Notes: generated by a model from the sequence alone, not told the origin. A stretch of 64,000 nucleotides of DNA from Methanobacteriota archaeon (GCA_023399215.1 JAEWQJ010000046.1:1-64000), one strand, 5' to 3'. Shown: positions 1 to 10,524, numbered from the stretch's first letter. Program-made: numbers and translations.

Positions 1-64
1 TATATCCGTGTATGACAGACTAAACAAATGTTTTTGCAATAAAAGTTTAATTTCAAGACTCTCT

Positions 65-505
65 CTAATCTGGTTTACGATAGCAGTTTATTACTAACAT
101 GCTCAGAGTTATGAATAAATACGGAAAGATAGATTCCCATATAGATGCAATACTTGCACTTATAATAAAAAAAATAGGATTGGTAAACCAGAAATTATTA
201 CACCATGATTTGGTATAGGGATTGAAAAACCATGAACTATTATAAATATTGTACAAATTATATAAGAATAGCGGGATAAACAAAGCAAAATACAATTTTA
301 AGTAACTCGATTTACTCATACAGTGTCTTTCTTTTCTTGTCATCCTACAGTATAAATATAAACCAAATAATACAAATAATGCTACAATGACAATGTAAAC
401 AACCGGTATCCCATATAATGTTACAACATGACTCGAAACTACTACTCCTTTTCCTACTACTACTTCTCCTGTGCCAGAGCCAATGATTGCACTTTCATTG
501 TTCAC
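65..505 (-). CDS. Hypothetical membrane protein, 146 aa
   Basis: I do not recognise this protein. Three hydrophobic stretches are visible (about residues 28-52, 70-90 and 105-138), so it is probably an integral membrane protein with a short Gly/Val-rich N-terminus and a short basic loop (MTRKERHCMSK) after the first segment. The start used is a GTG; no good Shine-Dalgarno (SD) sequence precedes it, and the next in-frame Met lies after the first membrane segment. Composition is AT-rich like the surrounding DNA. It is transcribed away from the CDGSH gene and has no obvious operon partner. It could be a chance AT-rich frame, but the regular alternation of hydrophobic helices and charged loops favours a real gene. 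Confidence 0.5.
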   Translation of the reverse strand: MNNESAIIGSGTGEVVVGKGVVVSSHVVTLYGIPVVYIVIVALFVLFGLYLYCRMTRKERHCMSKSSYLKLYFALFIPLFLYNLYNIYNSSWFFNPYTKSWCNNFWFTNPIFFIISASIASIWESIFPYLFITLSMLVINCYRKPD

Positions 506-867
506 ATTTCTATATATGTTTTAAAAAGTTAAAAGATTTTTTATTTCACCCAGCACCCTTGGACTTGATAAACCTTATTTTATCTCCAGTGGAGAAATGA
601 GATTTAGAAATCCGTAATCATCGTCTGTCTCTGATCCCTCTCCCTTATTCTTGAAACCCTCAGTTGAGCTGATAGCTATCGAATATGTCCGCAGCAGTAA
701 CCACCTTATTGCCTGGTTGAGGGTTTGATCAATCTTATTACATGCTCTCTTATTGGAGACAGTATGAATCGGAAAACAATAGAAATAATCAAAGAGGTGA
801 AATAATCAAAGAGATGAACAGTCAGACTAAACATCCAGTACTGCATTATAAGAGGTAATGGGGAATT
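506..867. other. Intergenic stretch with a possible gene remnant
   Basis: No complete gene is visible. On the minus strand a frame ending in TAA at 575-577 stays open back to about 815, but it has no ATG, GTG or TTG in a useful place. Its translation includes NQAIRWLLLRTYSI and an acidic stretch ending LISPLEIK, so it could be the 3' end of a lost gene; I cannot name the family. The plus strand from 795 to 835 contains a short direct repeat (AATAATCAAAGAG twice), and an SD-like GAGGT lies at 852-856 before the CDGSH gene. Confidence 0.3.
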
Positions 868-1593
868 ATGATTATGGCAGTCAATGAGAAAGAAATGAGG
901 ATTAAGATAATCAAAGACGGACCGTATCGGGTTACAGGTGGAGTACCGCTTTTAGAACAGGTAATTGTCACCGATGACGCCGGCCACTCCAGAGAATTAA
1001 TTGATATAAAGAAATACCCTCAGCGGGAAGCCTATATTTTATGTCGCTGTGGCTCATCCGAAAACAAGCCCTTCTGTGATGGGACCCACCGCAAGATCGG
1101 TTTTGACGGTAGCGAAACAGCCAGCAGAAAACCTTATCTGGAAAAAGCGGAAACTTTTGAAGGTCCTGATCTAAAACTCACAGATGCCTACGAGCTCTGC
1201 GATCATTCCCGTTTCTGCCAGCGGGCTGGCGGAATAAGGAATCTCATGCAAAACTCAGACGACCCGGAAGCCAGAAAAACCGCAATAGAAGAAGCCATGG
1301 TCTGCCCATCGGGACGGCTGGTCCTGTGGGACAAGAAGACAGGCAAACCCTTTGAAAAAGAATTTGAACCATCTATTGTACTGGTTCACGATGAACCCAA
1401 AGGGTGTGAAGGCCCCCTTTGGGTTCGAGGCGGTATCCCCATTGAATCTGCCGATGGCAGCATGTACGAATCCCGGAACAGAGTAACCCTCTGCCGCTGC
1501 GGGAAGTCCGAGAACAAGCCCTACTGTGACGGCAGCCACTGGATGAACAGCCAGCAAAAGCTCGAGTTCAGGAAGAAATGGGGCCTGGAATAA
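868..1593 (+). CDS. Double CDGSH-type iron-sulfur protein
   Basis: A 241-residue soluble protein with two CDGSH iron-sulfur motifs, one near each end: Cys59, Cys61, Cys70, His74 (CRCGSSENKPFCDGTH) and Cys209, Cys211, Cys220, His224 (CRCGKSENKPYCDGSH). Each has the three-Cys/one-His ligand set that holds a redox-active [2Fe-2S] cluster in the CISD/mitoNEET family. Between them lies a third conserved block with Cys111, Cys117 and Cys146, like the divergent ferredoxin-type segment found between CDGSH domains in prokaryotic members. The family is linked to electron or cluster transfer; the partner here is unknown. GAGGT at 852-856 precedes the ATG at 868; an ATG two codons later is an alternative start. 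It is the only gene on the plus strand here. Confidence 0.88.
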   Translation: MIMAVNEKEMRIKIIKDGPYRVTGGVPLLEQVIVTDDAGHSRELIDIKKYPQREAYILCRCGSSENKPFCDGTHRKIGFDGSETASRKPYLEKAETFEGPDLKLTDAYELCDHSRFCQRAGGIRNLMQNSDDPEARKTAIEEAMVCPSGRLVLWDKKTGKPFEKEFEPSIVLVHDEPKGCEGPLWVRGGIPIESADGSMYESRNRVTLCRCGKSENKPYCDGSHWMNSQQKLEFRKKWGLE

Positions 1594-1598
1594 GTGAA

Positions 1599-1649
1599 TT
1601 CGTGATTAATAGAAGTTCGTGATTAATAGAAGTTCGTGATTAATAGAGA
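1599..1649. repeat. 17-bp tandem repeat, 3 copies
   Basis: Directly after the CDGSH stop codon the unit TTCGTGATTAATAGAAG is repeated three times head to tail (1599-1615, 1616-1632, 1633-1649, the last slightly changed). No coding potential is seen. The rest of the gap to 1788 is plain AT-rich sequence. Confidence 0.85.
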
Positions 1650-1788
1650 TTCTTAACTTGCGGAAATAGTAATCTCGCATAACAATCAGGCAATCCGAAA
1701 GCCAGAATGAAAACAATCAATGGGCGATTCCGCGATAAAAAATAGAGAATTCGAGGGTAGCTGCTTTATTCAAAATATCCTCACTTCT

Positions 1789-2021
1789 TTATTTCAATAG
1801 CTTCTCTATTTCAATATATCCTCGAACTCCTTTTGCTACAGATGCTGCCAAAGTCTCATCAGCCTGCTGCAAGTTTTCGATTGCACGTCTCTGAATAGCT
1901 TGAATGGTGACATGGCTCAGGTCGGTCATAAGGTTGCCAATCATATGTTCCTGCCCTATCTTGTTACCCTATCTTGTCAAGCGACCGATACCTTTCTTTA
2001 GCCTGAGCAAAGTCGTTTGTT
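1789..2021 (-). pseudogene. Catalase (KatA/KatE-type) C-terminal remnant, frameshifted
   Basis: Hand translation of the minus strand gives the end of a classical heme catalase: NDFAQAKERYRSLDKIG, then in another frame QEHMIGNLMTDLSHV and IQRRAIENLQQADETLAAS, ending EKLLK and TAA at 1789-1791. This matches the usual catalase ending (DDFVQAGE.YR..., ...IQ.R...NF..AD...G..VA.G). The two parts are separated by a 13-nt tandem duplication: CCCTATCTTGT occurs at 1954-1964 and again at 1967-1977. Removing one copy restores a single frame reading DKIGQEHM. Everything upstream of the NDF block, including the heme-binding region, is gone; katG begins in its place. It is therefore a dead fragment and not a functional enzyme. 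Confidence 0.75.
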
Positions 2022-2029
2022 TTGAAAAT

Positions 2030-2045
2030 CTTCAAGCTCTTGAAG
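2030..2045 (-). terminator. Possible hairpin after katG
   Basis: CTTCAAG and CTTGAAG form an inverted repeat with a 2-nt centre, 16 bases downstream of the katG stop, followed on the minus strand by an A/T-rich run. It may end katG transcription; no long T-run follows, so this is tentative. Confidence 0.35.
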
Positions 2046-2060
2046 ACGTTTATGCTACGA

Positions 2061-4259
<2,199 letters not shown>

Positions 4260-4738
4260 AACGTTACCTACCCCTTACCATTAATAAAAATTCAAGATCA
4301 AATCTCCAGTATGCAATCTCTTCAACCTAGTCTCCTCCTGGAAGAATTGAGTGCCGATTGCCAGAGAGATTAATTTCGGTCCGTTTTCCAAAAGCTTAAA
4401 ATTCTTACATGCTGCTTTGCCATGTCCAATTTGCCTTTCCAATCCTGAAAGTTCATTACTTTAGGTCTTACGACTCCGATTCTGGCTATATTTCCCCCTT
4501 TAATCATTAATAATAGTTCTATTCCTTAAAAAATTATTCCAATTAAATATTAAAAACTATAACCACGGATATCTATTTAATATTGAGTATTAAATAATTA
4601 GGGCTTACGCTGTTGATTTGTTTTCTGCAGGTCACATTGAAATAATATTGTATCCATTAAAATAAAAGCAATATATTCAAAAAAGTCTTTGAGATAAATG
4701 TAATAAATTGTTGTTGATTTTCGAAATTGATGGTTCAA
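4260..4738. other. AT-rich intergenic stretch upstream of katG
   Basis: No convincing gene. On the minus strand a short frame encodes a 28-residue peptide starting MNFQDWKGKLDMAKQHVRIL, which I cannot assign and which may be chance. The region should contain the katG promoter; several AT-rich boxes exist but none stands out. Confidence 0.4.
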
Positions 4739-5014
4739 CCTAGATTCGGCAGATCGACATAAGGACTTTAACTATTTTTTAATATTTTTTTGAACATTTG
4801 ATAAATACACATTAGGTTTAAAGCTGGTTAACGTATGACTCAACTCCCACGATACATATAAACACTAAATCATTTTTCCAGTAAAGTTTAGGATGAGAGA
4901 TTATGTTTGGATCATATGTGAACCTCACAACTGCACACAATAAGGTGGTCATCGTTTCAAAATCGCCATCAGCAAAAATTATCGAAAATGAAATGTCGAT
5001 CTGCCGAATCTAGG
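4739..5014. mobile_element. 276-bp element with perfect 22-bp inverted ends (MITE-like)
   Basis: The 22 bases at 4739-4760 (containing ATTCGGCAGATCGACAT) are repeated exactly in inverted orientation at 4993-5014 (ATGTCGATCTGCCGAAT...). They enclose about 230 bp of AT-rich DNA with no frame long enough for a transposase; only very short frames are present. Perfect terminal repeats around a small non-coding core are typical of a miniature inverted-repeat transposable element or a solo insertion-sequence derivative. No clear target-site duplication is seen in the immediate flanks. Confidence 0.6.
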
Positions 5015-5093
5015 ATATATGGTGGATATGGTGGAAATGATGCATCTGCTAACAAATGAAAACCTTCTTTATATCCAGAAATTTTGCTCCTCT

Positions 5094-5187
5094 GCTTTTT
5101 CTTCTTTTTTGCCAGTGACCGCCAGATCTGCTCCCTTCGTGAGCATGCGGGTGTGGAGAGATGTTTTCATATATAATTAGAAAAAAC
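5094..5187 (+). repeat. Dispersed ~95-bp repeat, copy A
   Basis: First of four related intergenic copies (others at 6646, 9561 and 10848), all in the same orientation. Shared parts in order are a pyrimidine run (TTTTCTTCTTTTTTGCCA), a central core CTGCTCCCTTCGTGAGCATG then CGGG(C/T)GTGG, and a TTTTCA(N)n AAAAA end. The core can form a small hairpin through GCTC/GAGC. Confidence 0.8.
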
Positions 5188-5236
5188 ATTCCCAAGTTAC
5201 TATTTATTTTCTGTACCTCATCCCTCGGGCTAAACA

Positions 5237-5377
5237 ATGAAAGGTGTGCGGTATTTTAAGAATCCGCTTCCAACTCGAAAACGGCTCAGGTACGAAATGG
5301 CGAAAGCAGATGTATTTTTATCATCGGATTATATTTCCCGGCTTGTGATTGAAGAAAAAAAATCAAAAAATAAATAA
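5237..5377 (+). CDS. Possible small protein, 46 aa, before the MFS gene
   Basis: An ATG frame of 46 codons (begins MKGVRYFKNPLPTRKRLRYE, ends in Lys-rich residues) closes 46 bases before the MFS transporter start. The peptide is basic, with no membrane segment. No SD sequence is visible in front of it and no family is recognised. It may be a leader peptide or a chance frame. Confidence 0.25.
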   Translation: MKGVRYFKNPLPTRKRLRYEMAKADVFLSSDYISRLVIEEKKSKNK

Positions 5378-5423
5378 GACACCTGATCTTTGTAAATCGC
5401 ACTACATATGGAAGAAATAAACC

Positions 5424-6617
5424 ATGATTCAGAAAAACGACACATTGCAGACCGGAAGTGTCTCTGAGCCCGGTAAATGGCTTGTTTTTGCGATGGCATG
5501 TGCATGCGGAATCGCAGTGGCAAATATCTACTATAACCAGCCAATGTTGGGGGTTATCACAAGTTCTTTCCCCGGCGAACTGGCTCCAAGTCTTATTCCT
5601 ACTGCTACTCAATTCGGGTATGCAATCGGGTTGCTGCTTCTCGTGCCTCTGGGAGATCTGATAGAGCGTCGCCGGCTCATTGTGTCGCAGTTCCTTGTTC
5701 TGGCATTATCACTGCTTTTTGCAGCAGTAGCATCTACTGGCTGGGCTCTCCTGGGAGCTTCCCTTTTCATTGGATTCAGTGCTTCCGTTACGCAGCAAAT
5801 AGTACCGGCCGCCGCATCGCTTGCTTCAGATAACCGACGGGGTTCGGTCGTCGGCAGCGTTATGAGCGGACTTCTGAGCGGCATGCTTTTAAGCCGTATT
5901 CTGGCCGGTTCAATTGCTACCAATTATGGCTGGAGAACCATGTTCTGGTTTGGTATTCCTCTGGTTTTAACCGGTGCGATAGCAATGGCACTGGTATTGC
6001 CGTCCAGCCGGCCTGCGACTTCTATGAAGTATGGGTCGCTGCTTCGTTCGCTCCTGCAACTGTGGCGCGGTGAGCCCGGACTGCGCCGAGCTACCTTTAT
6101 ACAGGGCTTGCTTTTTGCCGTATTCAGCGCCTTCTGGACGATCCTCGCGCTGCACCTCGAACAGCCTCCTTTCTATCTTGGCGCCGATGTCGCAGGGCTT
6201 TTTGGTATTGTCGGAGTGGTAGGAGTGCTTGCAGCTCCTGTAGCCGGACGTCTGGCCGACCGTCGGGGCTCAGACAGGGTTGTTTCTACAGGTGCTTTTG
6301 CCACTTTGATATCCTGGATGATACTTGCAGGCTGGAACTCCCTTGCCGGTCTGGTCATAGGGGTCATGCTTCTGGATTTCGGGATGCAGACCGCCATAGT
6401 CGCCAATCAGAAAGTAATTTACGGGCTTAAGCCGCAAGCACGCAACCGGGTGAACAGTTTGTTCATGGTAGGGATGTTTATTGGCGGAAGTCTTGGGTCC
6501 GGAGGTGCAATGCTTGCCTGGAAGGTAGCAGGCTGGGAGGGAGTTGCCATTTCTGCCATTGCTGTAGCGCTTACAGCTTCCCTGGTATCATTTTTGTTTC
6601 GGCACAACCATTCGTGA
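5424..6617 (+). CDS. MFS multidrug-type efflux transporter (12 TM)
   Basis: A 397-residue integral membrane protein of the major facilitator superfamily, drug:H+ antiporter type. Twelve hydrophobic segments are seen. The N-terminal ACGIAVANIYYNQPMLG stretch is characteristic of a bacterial/archaeal subgroup of predicted efflux permeases; the loop 2-3 motif A is PLGDLIERRR and a second copy is GRLADRRGSDRV between TM8 and TM9. The substrate cannot be read from the sequence. The start is ATG with a weak GGAAG upstream. The second transporter at 7376 is not closely similar, so this is not a simple duplication. It may be under the same MarR control, but the MarR gene starts 316 bp downstream with its own promoter. 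Confidence 0.85.
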   Translation: MIQKNDTLQTGSVSEPGKWLVFAMACACGIAVANIYYNQPMLGVITSSFPGELAPSLIPTATQFGYAIGLLLLVPLGDLIERRRLIVSQFLVLALSLLFAAVASTGWALLGASLFIGFSASVTQQIVPAAASLASDNRRGSVVGSVMSGLLSGMLLSRILAGSIATNYGWRTMFWFGIPLVLTGAIAMALVLPSSRPATSMKYGSLLRSLLQLWRGEPGLRRATFIQGLLFAVFSAFWTILALHLEQPPFYLGADVAGLFGIVGVVGVLAAPVAGRLADRRGSDRVVSTGAFATLISWMILAGWNSLAGLVIGVMLLDFGMQTAIVANQKVIYGLKPQARNRVNSLFMVGMFIGGSLGSGGAMLAWKVAGWEGVAISAIAVALTASLVSFLFRHNHS

Positions 6618-6645
6618 GCGGGTAAACCGAGGTTAGAGCAGATCT

Positions 6646-6733
6646 TTCTTCTTTTTATCGGTGGTCACCCGATATCTGCTTCTTTCATGAGCATATGGGC
6701 GTGGGGGAAGTTTTCATATGAATTTAAAAAAGG
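6646..6733 (+). repeat. Dispersed ~95-bp repeat, copy B
   Basis: The most diverged copy of the repeat at 5094: CTGCTTCTTTCATGAGCATA then TGGGCGTGG and a TTTTCATATGAATTTAAAAA end. It sits between the first MFS gene and the marR promoter. Confidence 0.7.
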
Positions 6734-6853
6734 AGTTTAATAACTTTTTTCACGCTAAAAAATGCCTATGTGGCTTCTATGTTTATATTATTTCATATTA
6801 ATACCTAATTCTATATTTCTGTCTCTATTAGCAGTTAATCTACTATGCAAAAT

Positions 6854-6900
6854 CCTTAAATACTTCTTTTGCATTCATGGTTGACACAACAACAGTTGTG
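6854..6900 (+). promoter_or_regulatory. TATA box and palindromic operator of the MarR gene
   Basis: CTTAAATAC at 6854-6862 fits an archaeal TATA box. About 25 bases downstream, where transcription should begin, lies the palindrome CACAA-N6-TTGTG (6885-6900), followed by another ACAAC half-site at 6904-6908. This is the position expected for autorepression by the MarR protein encoded at 6933. AAAGGAG (6919-6925) is the ribosome binding site. Confidence 0.55.
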
Positions 6901-6932
6901 CTGACAACGGTTCGTAATAAAGGAGCGTAAAC

Positions 6933-7409
6933 ATGGACAGGATGGCACTCGGAGCATTAATCTCTATAACATATCGCAGTCATTTTGTGAGGATAAACAA
7001 CCGGATGAAAGAACTTGGTCTATCGGAAGGCCAGTTTTTCGTGCTCATGTTGCTTTCGGATGAGCAGGGTCTAACACAGAATATGGTTGCCGAAAGACTG
7101 CTGATTGATAAGGGAAGCGTAGCTCGGGCGGTCAATGTCCTTGAGGATAAAGGTCTTGTCAAACGTGTCACTGATAAAAATAATCGTCGGGCTGTACGTT
7201 TGCATCTCACGGAATTGGGGGAACAGCTTGTTCCGGAAGTAGTCAAAATAGACAGAGAATGGGAAGAAGCTGTGTTTTCGGGATTCACAGAAGATGAAAA
7301 TGAACAGGCAAAATTATTGCTCCTCAAAATAGCGCAGAACAGTTACGAAGCTGCATATTATAACGGTGTTAAAAAATGGGCAAAGTTTGCTCTGAAAGAC
7401 CTTCAATAG
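6933..7409 (+). CDS. MarR-family transcriptional regulator
   Basis: A 158-residue winged-helix repressor of the MarR family, which usually binds palindromes as a dimer and lets go when a phenolic or toxic ligand binds. Visible features: an N-terminal dimerisation helix (residues 1-30), the helix-turn-helix LTQNMVAERLLIDKGSVARA (about 51-70), and the beta-wing VKRVTDKNNRRAVRLHLTELG (about 85-105). The start is fixed by AAAGGAG seven bases upstream. The stop codon (TAG, 7407-7409) lies inside the start of the MFS gene, so the two are one transcription unit. Because a CACAA/TTGTG palindrome covers its own predicted transcription start, it most likely represses itself and the transporter. Confidence 0.9.
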   Translation: MDRMALGALISITYRSHFVRINNRMKELGLSEGQFFVLMLLSDEQGLTQNMVAERLLIDKGSVARAVNVLEDKGLVKRVTDKNNRRAVRLHLTELGEQLVPEVVKIDREWEEAVFSGFTEDENEQAKLLLLKIAQNSYEAAYYNGVKKWAKFALKDLQ

Positions 7410-8785
7410 ATGGTCAAAAACAAAAAAAAGAGACTTTAAAACTTATTGTGATATTAAGCGCATCCATGCTGACCATCATGGGATCAGCTGCGGTTGCTCC
7501 GGCATTGCCCGGGATGCTTGAATACTTTGCTGATGTGCCAAATGCAGGGCTGCTGGTATCCCTGGTAGTCACACTACCCGCACTTGGTATCATTATCAGT
7601 TCACCTTTCATCGGAATCCTTGCTGACAGATACAGCAGAAAGAATATACTCATGGCATCGCTTGCCATATTTGCGCTTGTAGGTGTCACCGGTGCATTCC
7701 TCAATACCCTCTACGTCATACTCGCCTTCAGGATATTACTCGGAATAGGTATCGCAGGAATGACAATCTGCACTTCGGCACTCCTTGCCGATAACTATTC
7801 CGGCGCAGAACTGAAGAAAAAGATCGGACTTCAGGCAGCATGTATGGGGCTTGGAGCCATGGTCCTTCAGGTGGCGGGCGGCGCCTTTGCAGAAATAAAC
7901 TGGCATGTTCCTTATTACATCTATCTCATTTCCCTGCTGATTCTTCCGGGTGTCATGGTCTCGATAAACGGATCAAAAAGAAGCAGTAATCATGACCACG
8001 AGAAGGCCGGAATTGCCATGCCAAAGGAAAAGGTATCCGTCAGGAGTATAGTTCTCATATACATAGCTACATTTACACTCCTTGTAATGTTCCTCTCCAT
8101 ACCCACAAAGCTTCCGTTCGTTCTAAACGAAAAAGGAATCTCATCAACACTAATTATTGGAGCTCTTATCTCAATTCCGGGATTATTCGCTACAATAGGT
8201 GGACTGGTGCACATGCGCGTATCAAGATACCTGGCCGAAGTAAAGATGAACTGCATCGCCTTTCTCATACTTGGAGGAGGTACCTTTATCCTTTCAATAG
8301 CTCCGAATATTCCCACGCTGATTATTGGATTGGTAATGATCGGTACTGCATTTGGATTAATAAGCGCTAACAACATGAGCTGGCTGGGCAGAATTGCTCC
8401 TGAACACTCACGTGGCAAGATCTTTTCCGGATTCACAACCATACTCTTCCTTGGAGAACTGTCCAGTCCTATAATTATTCAGCCCATACTCAAAACAGGT
8501 ACACTCTACGATGCCTACGCATATTTAGGAATTGCCGGAATTGTGCTGGGACTCATCTTTGGAATGGTAAGCATCATAGGCGGGCATCCTGTTAAGAGTA
8601 GAGATAAAATTAAAAATGGAGATGCAGTAAATCATAGAGCAGAGGGGGTTTCCCCAATCTATCTAAAGCTCGATAAAGAGACAAACAACCGCTTGAAATC
8701 TATGGCGGGAACGGGATCAAGCCAGGTTATTATTAGTGAACTGATTAATGAAGAGTGGCGTAGAAGAAGTAAAAATGGATATTAA
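7376..8785 (+). CDS. MFS efflux transporter with C-terminal ribbon-helix-helix-like domain
   Basis: A 469-residue protein: twelve hydrophobic segments of the major facilitator superfamily fill residues 18 to about 405, with motif A as GILADRYSRKNIL after TM2, a drug-efflux pattern. After the last segment comes a hydrophilic linker and then about 44 residues (SPIYLKLDKETNNRLKSMAG, then GSSQVIISELINEEWRRR) that look like a CopG/Arc ribbon-helix-helix DNA-binding or dimerisation unit: one strand, helix, G-x-S turn, helix. Such a tail is unusual on a transporter. The predicted start overlaps the marR end by 34 bases and has a weak SD, suggesting translational coupling. A later non-ATG start is possible. 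The substrate is unknown. Confidence 0.85.
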   Translation: MGKVCSERPSIDGQKQKKETLKLIVILSASMLTIMGSAAVAPALPGMLEYFADVPNAGLLVSLVVTLPALGIIISSPFIGILADRYSRKNILMASLAIFALVGVTGAFLNTLYVILAFRILLGIGIAGMTICTSALLADNYSGAELKKKIGLQAACMGLGAMVLQVAGGAFAEINWHVPYYIYLISLLILPGVMVSINGSKRSSNHDHEKAGIAMPKEKVSVRSIVLIYIATFTLLVMFLSIPTKLPFVLNEKGISSTLIIGALISIPGLFATIGGLVHMRVSRYLAEVKMNCIAFLILGGGTFILSIAPNIPTLIIGLVMIGTAFGLISANNMSWLGRIAPEHSRGKIFSGFTTILFLGELSSPIIIQPILKTGTLYDAYAYLGIAGIVLGLIFGMVSIIGGHPVKSRDKIKNGDAVNHRAEGVSPIYLKLDKETNNRLKSMAGTGSSQVIISELINEEWRRRSKNGY

Positions 8786-8794
8786 TCATCCATA

Positions 8795-8830
8795 TTATTT
8801 TCTTTTTTCTTTTTTCTTTTTCTTTTTGCA
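8795..8830 (+). terminator. Poly-T terminator region
   Basis: Four to five T-runs separated by single C residues follow the MFS stop codon, typical of archaeal oligo-T termination. The convergent YkgJ-like gene ends 37 bases further on. Confidence 0.5.
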
Positions 8831-8866
8831 TTTCGCGTAATCTCCGCAAAAGCAAATGAATAATGG

Positions 8867-9415
8867 TTACTTCTTTCCAAGAAATTCAATGAACGAATCT
8901 AAATTCTGCTCTTTCATTTGAATACAAAAATCATCATCTTTATTTATGTTTTTATATTGTTCGTACACAACACTTAATTGACTATACATTGCCGGGTTTA
9001 CCGACTTATACCACTGTGCATAATCTTGGATTATGTTAACAGACATCGGGCACAATAACAATGTTAAACCAAATCCAATTTCAGCATCCTGATAAATCAC
9101 AAAAGGAAAATTTCTACATGCCTGCGGTCTGTTATCGTATATTCTGCATTTCGAGTTTATTAATAATGGGCACTGCCCGACGATTGCTTTATAACATCCT
9201 TCCAGCTCGGATTTTACCACATTCGATTTTAAAATCCTCGCACTTTCTTTATCGATATTTTTTAAAATTTTCTCATATTCTTTTCTATGAAAATCAATAA
9301 TATGAGTTTTGCAGCAACTCGCATTACACGATTCGGGACAGCTATAATGTTTAAGGATGCTCTGAGTTTTTGAGCTTAACCAGTCGTATTTTTCAGAAAT
9401 TTGTCTTTTATCCAT
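8867..9415 (-). CDS. YkgJ-family cysteine cluster protein
   Basis: A predicted zinc/iron-chelating protein of the YkgJ (UPF0153) family, 182 residues from the preferred start. The cysteine pattern is CPESCNASCC in the N-terminal part, then CPLLINSKCRIYDNRPQACR, the family signature, and a final Cys in LLLCPMS. These are likely ligands for one metal centre; the biochemical role of the family is not established. I chose the ATG at 9415 because GGGTGA lies just upstream of it at the right distance; the frame remains open for 33 more codons upstream, but that part looks unrelated and hydrophobic. It converges on the MFS gene and has no operon partner. Confidence 0.8.
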   Translation of the reverse strand: MDKRQISEKYDWLSSKTQSILKHYSCPESCNASCCKTHIIDFHRKEYEKILKNIDKESARILKSNVVKSELEGCYKAIVGQCPLLINSKCRIYDNRPQACRNFPFVIYQDAEIGFGLTLLLCPMSVNIIQDYAQWYKSVNPAMYSQLSVVYEQYKNINKDDDFCIQMKEQNLDSFIEFLGKK

Positions 9416-9833
9416 AGCATTCACCCAATTGAAAGAAAAAAGAGATATTGAGTATATAATTGACATTAATTGCCCTATTTTATTAGTACTTAAGACATAC
9501 TGATAATAACTCATTTATCCTGAAGTTATTTCGCATTTCCGATTTTGGTGTAATCCTTCATCTTTTTCTTCTTTTTTGCCACTGAACGTCCTATATCTGC
9601 TCCCTTCGTTAGCATGCGGGCGTGGAGGGAAGTTTTCAGTTGAATTTTAAAAATAAACAAAGTTTCCATTTTAGAGGCAATTGATGTTGAAAACTTATAG
9701 TTTTAATTTATTTATTCCCTATTGACGGCGGAGTTAAGGTATGAAATTATTTTTTAGTTATTCCTGATATTTTTTGCAACAGAACCATAGTTTTTATTTG
9801 TATAATGATGCTGGTTATTTGAGTGTTTAAATA
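9416..9833. other. Intergenic stretch with repeat copy C
   Basis: Contains the third dispersed repeat (9561-9654) and AT-rich flanks that must hold the promoters of the genes on either side. Nothing else is recognised. Confidence 0.5.
9561..9654 (+). repeat. Dispersed ~95-bp repeat, copy C
   Basis: Closest to copy D: CTTCTTTTTTGCCACTGAAC, CTGCTCCCTTCGTTAGCATG, CGGGCGTGGAGGGAAGTTTT and CAGTTGAATTTTAAAAA are shared almost exactly. Confidence 0.82.
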
Positions 9834-10265
9834 ATGATCGAGATATTTGTTTCTTATATACTGGGTGAATTAAATAGAGCGCTTGACGCTCAAATGAAAG
9901 AAGAAGAACAAGAAGAGTTTGTTAAGTCAACCGTGAAAGAAGCTCTATTAGGATGTTATATTGATTGGAAAACATTTAGTGAATTTATCAGACCAGAAAA
10001 AGCAGATGCTAAGCTTAAAAGGTATGCTGAGATGTTAAACACAGTTTCCGTTAAATTTCGTTCTTCTGGTATGATGAGCTTATCTCTATGTGAATGCATC
10101 TGGGGGTTTTCTCATGAGATGGCGACTATAATTCGTTACGCGGAGTTGAATAATTATGGCGATCCTTATATTAAGAAGACTGACGAGTTATTCGCAAAGA
10201 TATATTCCACGTATGAGAATTTTGATAAGTTATATGATAGTACTCTAGATGTTGCCGTCATCTGA
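9834..10265 (+). CDS. Hypothetical protein, 143 aa, helical
   Basis: I do not recognise this protein. It is soluble and predicted to be almost all helix, with acidic clusters (MKEEEQEEFVK near residue 21) and a Cys in two places. No signal peptide or membrane segment is seen. The ATG has no clear SD. Its last 8 bases overlap the end of the convergent small membrane protein gene. Codon use is AT-rich like the local background. Confidence 0.55.
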   Translation: MIEIFVSYILGELNRALDAQMKEEEQEEFVKSTVKEALLGCYIDWKTFSEFIRPEKADAKLKRYAEMLNTVSVKFRSSGMMSLSLCECIWGFSHEMATIIRYAELNNYGDPYIKKTDELFAKIYSTYENFDKLYDSTLDVAVI

Positions 10266-10467
10266 AGAAGAACGTGAAGATTGCAAGTATCAAAAAGATT
10301 ATGATCATCCACTTTGCAATCTCCATACAGAAACCGGCGATTTTCCGTTCGCCCAGTGCATATTCAATCAGTGCTAGTATTAGAAAAAGTACAGCAAGTC
10401 CTATCAAATCCACTATATATTCCTTCCCGATAGTAATTTGACTAATATGTATATTAAATGGCAGCAT
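10258..10467 (-). CDS. DUF1328/YtjA-like small membrane protein
   Basis: A 69-residue protein with two membrane helices: one begins LIGLAVLFLILALIEYALG, then a short loop (ERKIAGFCMEIAKW), then IIIFLILAIFTFFF. The pattern of two short helices with a Gly-rich turn and IA-K before the second helix is that of the DUF1328 (YtjA) family of tiny membrane proteins of unknown function. It runs convergent to and overlaps the 143-residue protein by 8 bases. The N-terminal 20 residues before the first helix are not typical of the family, so a start at a later codon is possible. Confidence 0.6.
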   Translation of the reverse strand: MLPFNIHISQITIGKEYIVDLIGLAVLFLILALIEYALGERKIAGFCMEIAKWMIIIFLILAIFTFFFR

Positions 10468-10524
10468 GCCACTTTTTCTGTAAAATTAGATATCTTATAA
10501 AGTTTGTGGTTTGAAAATCCCCTA

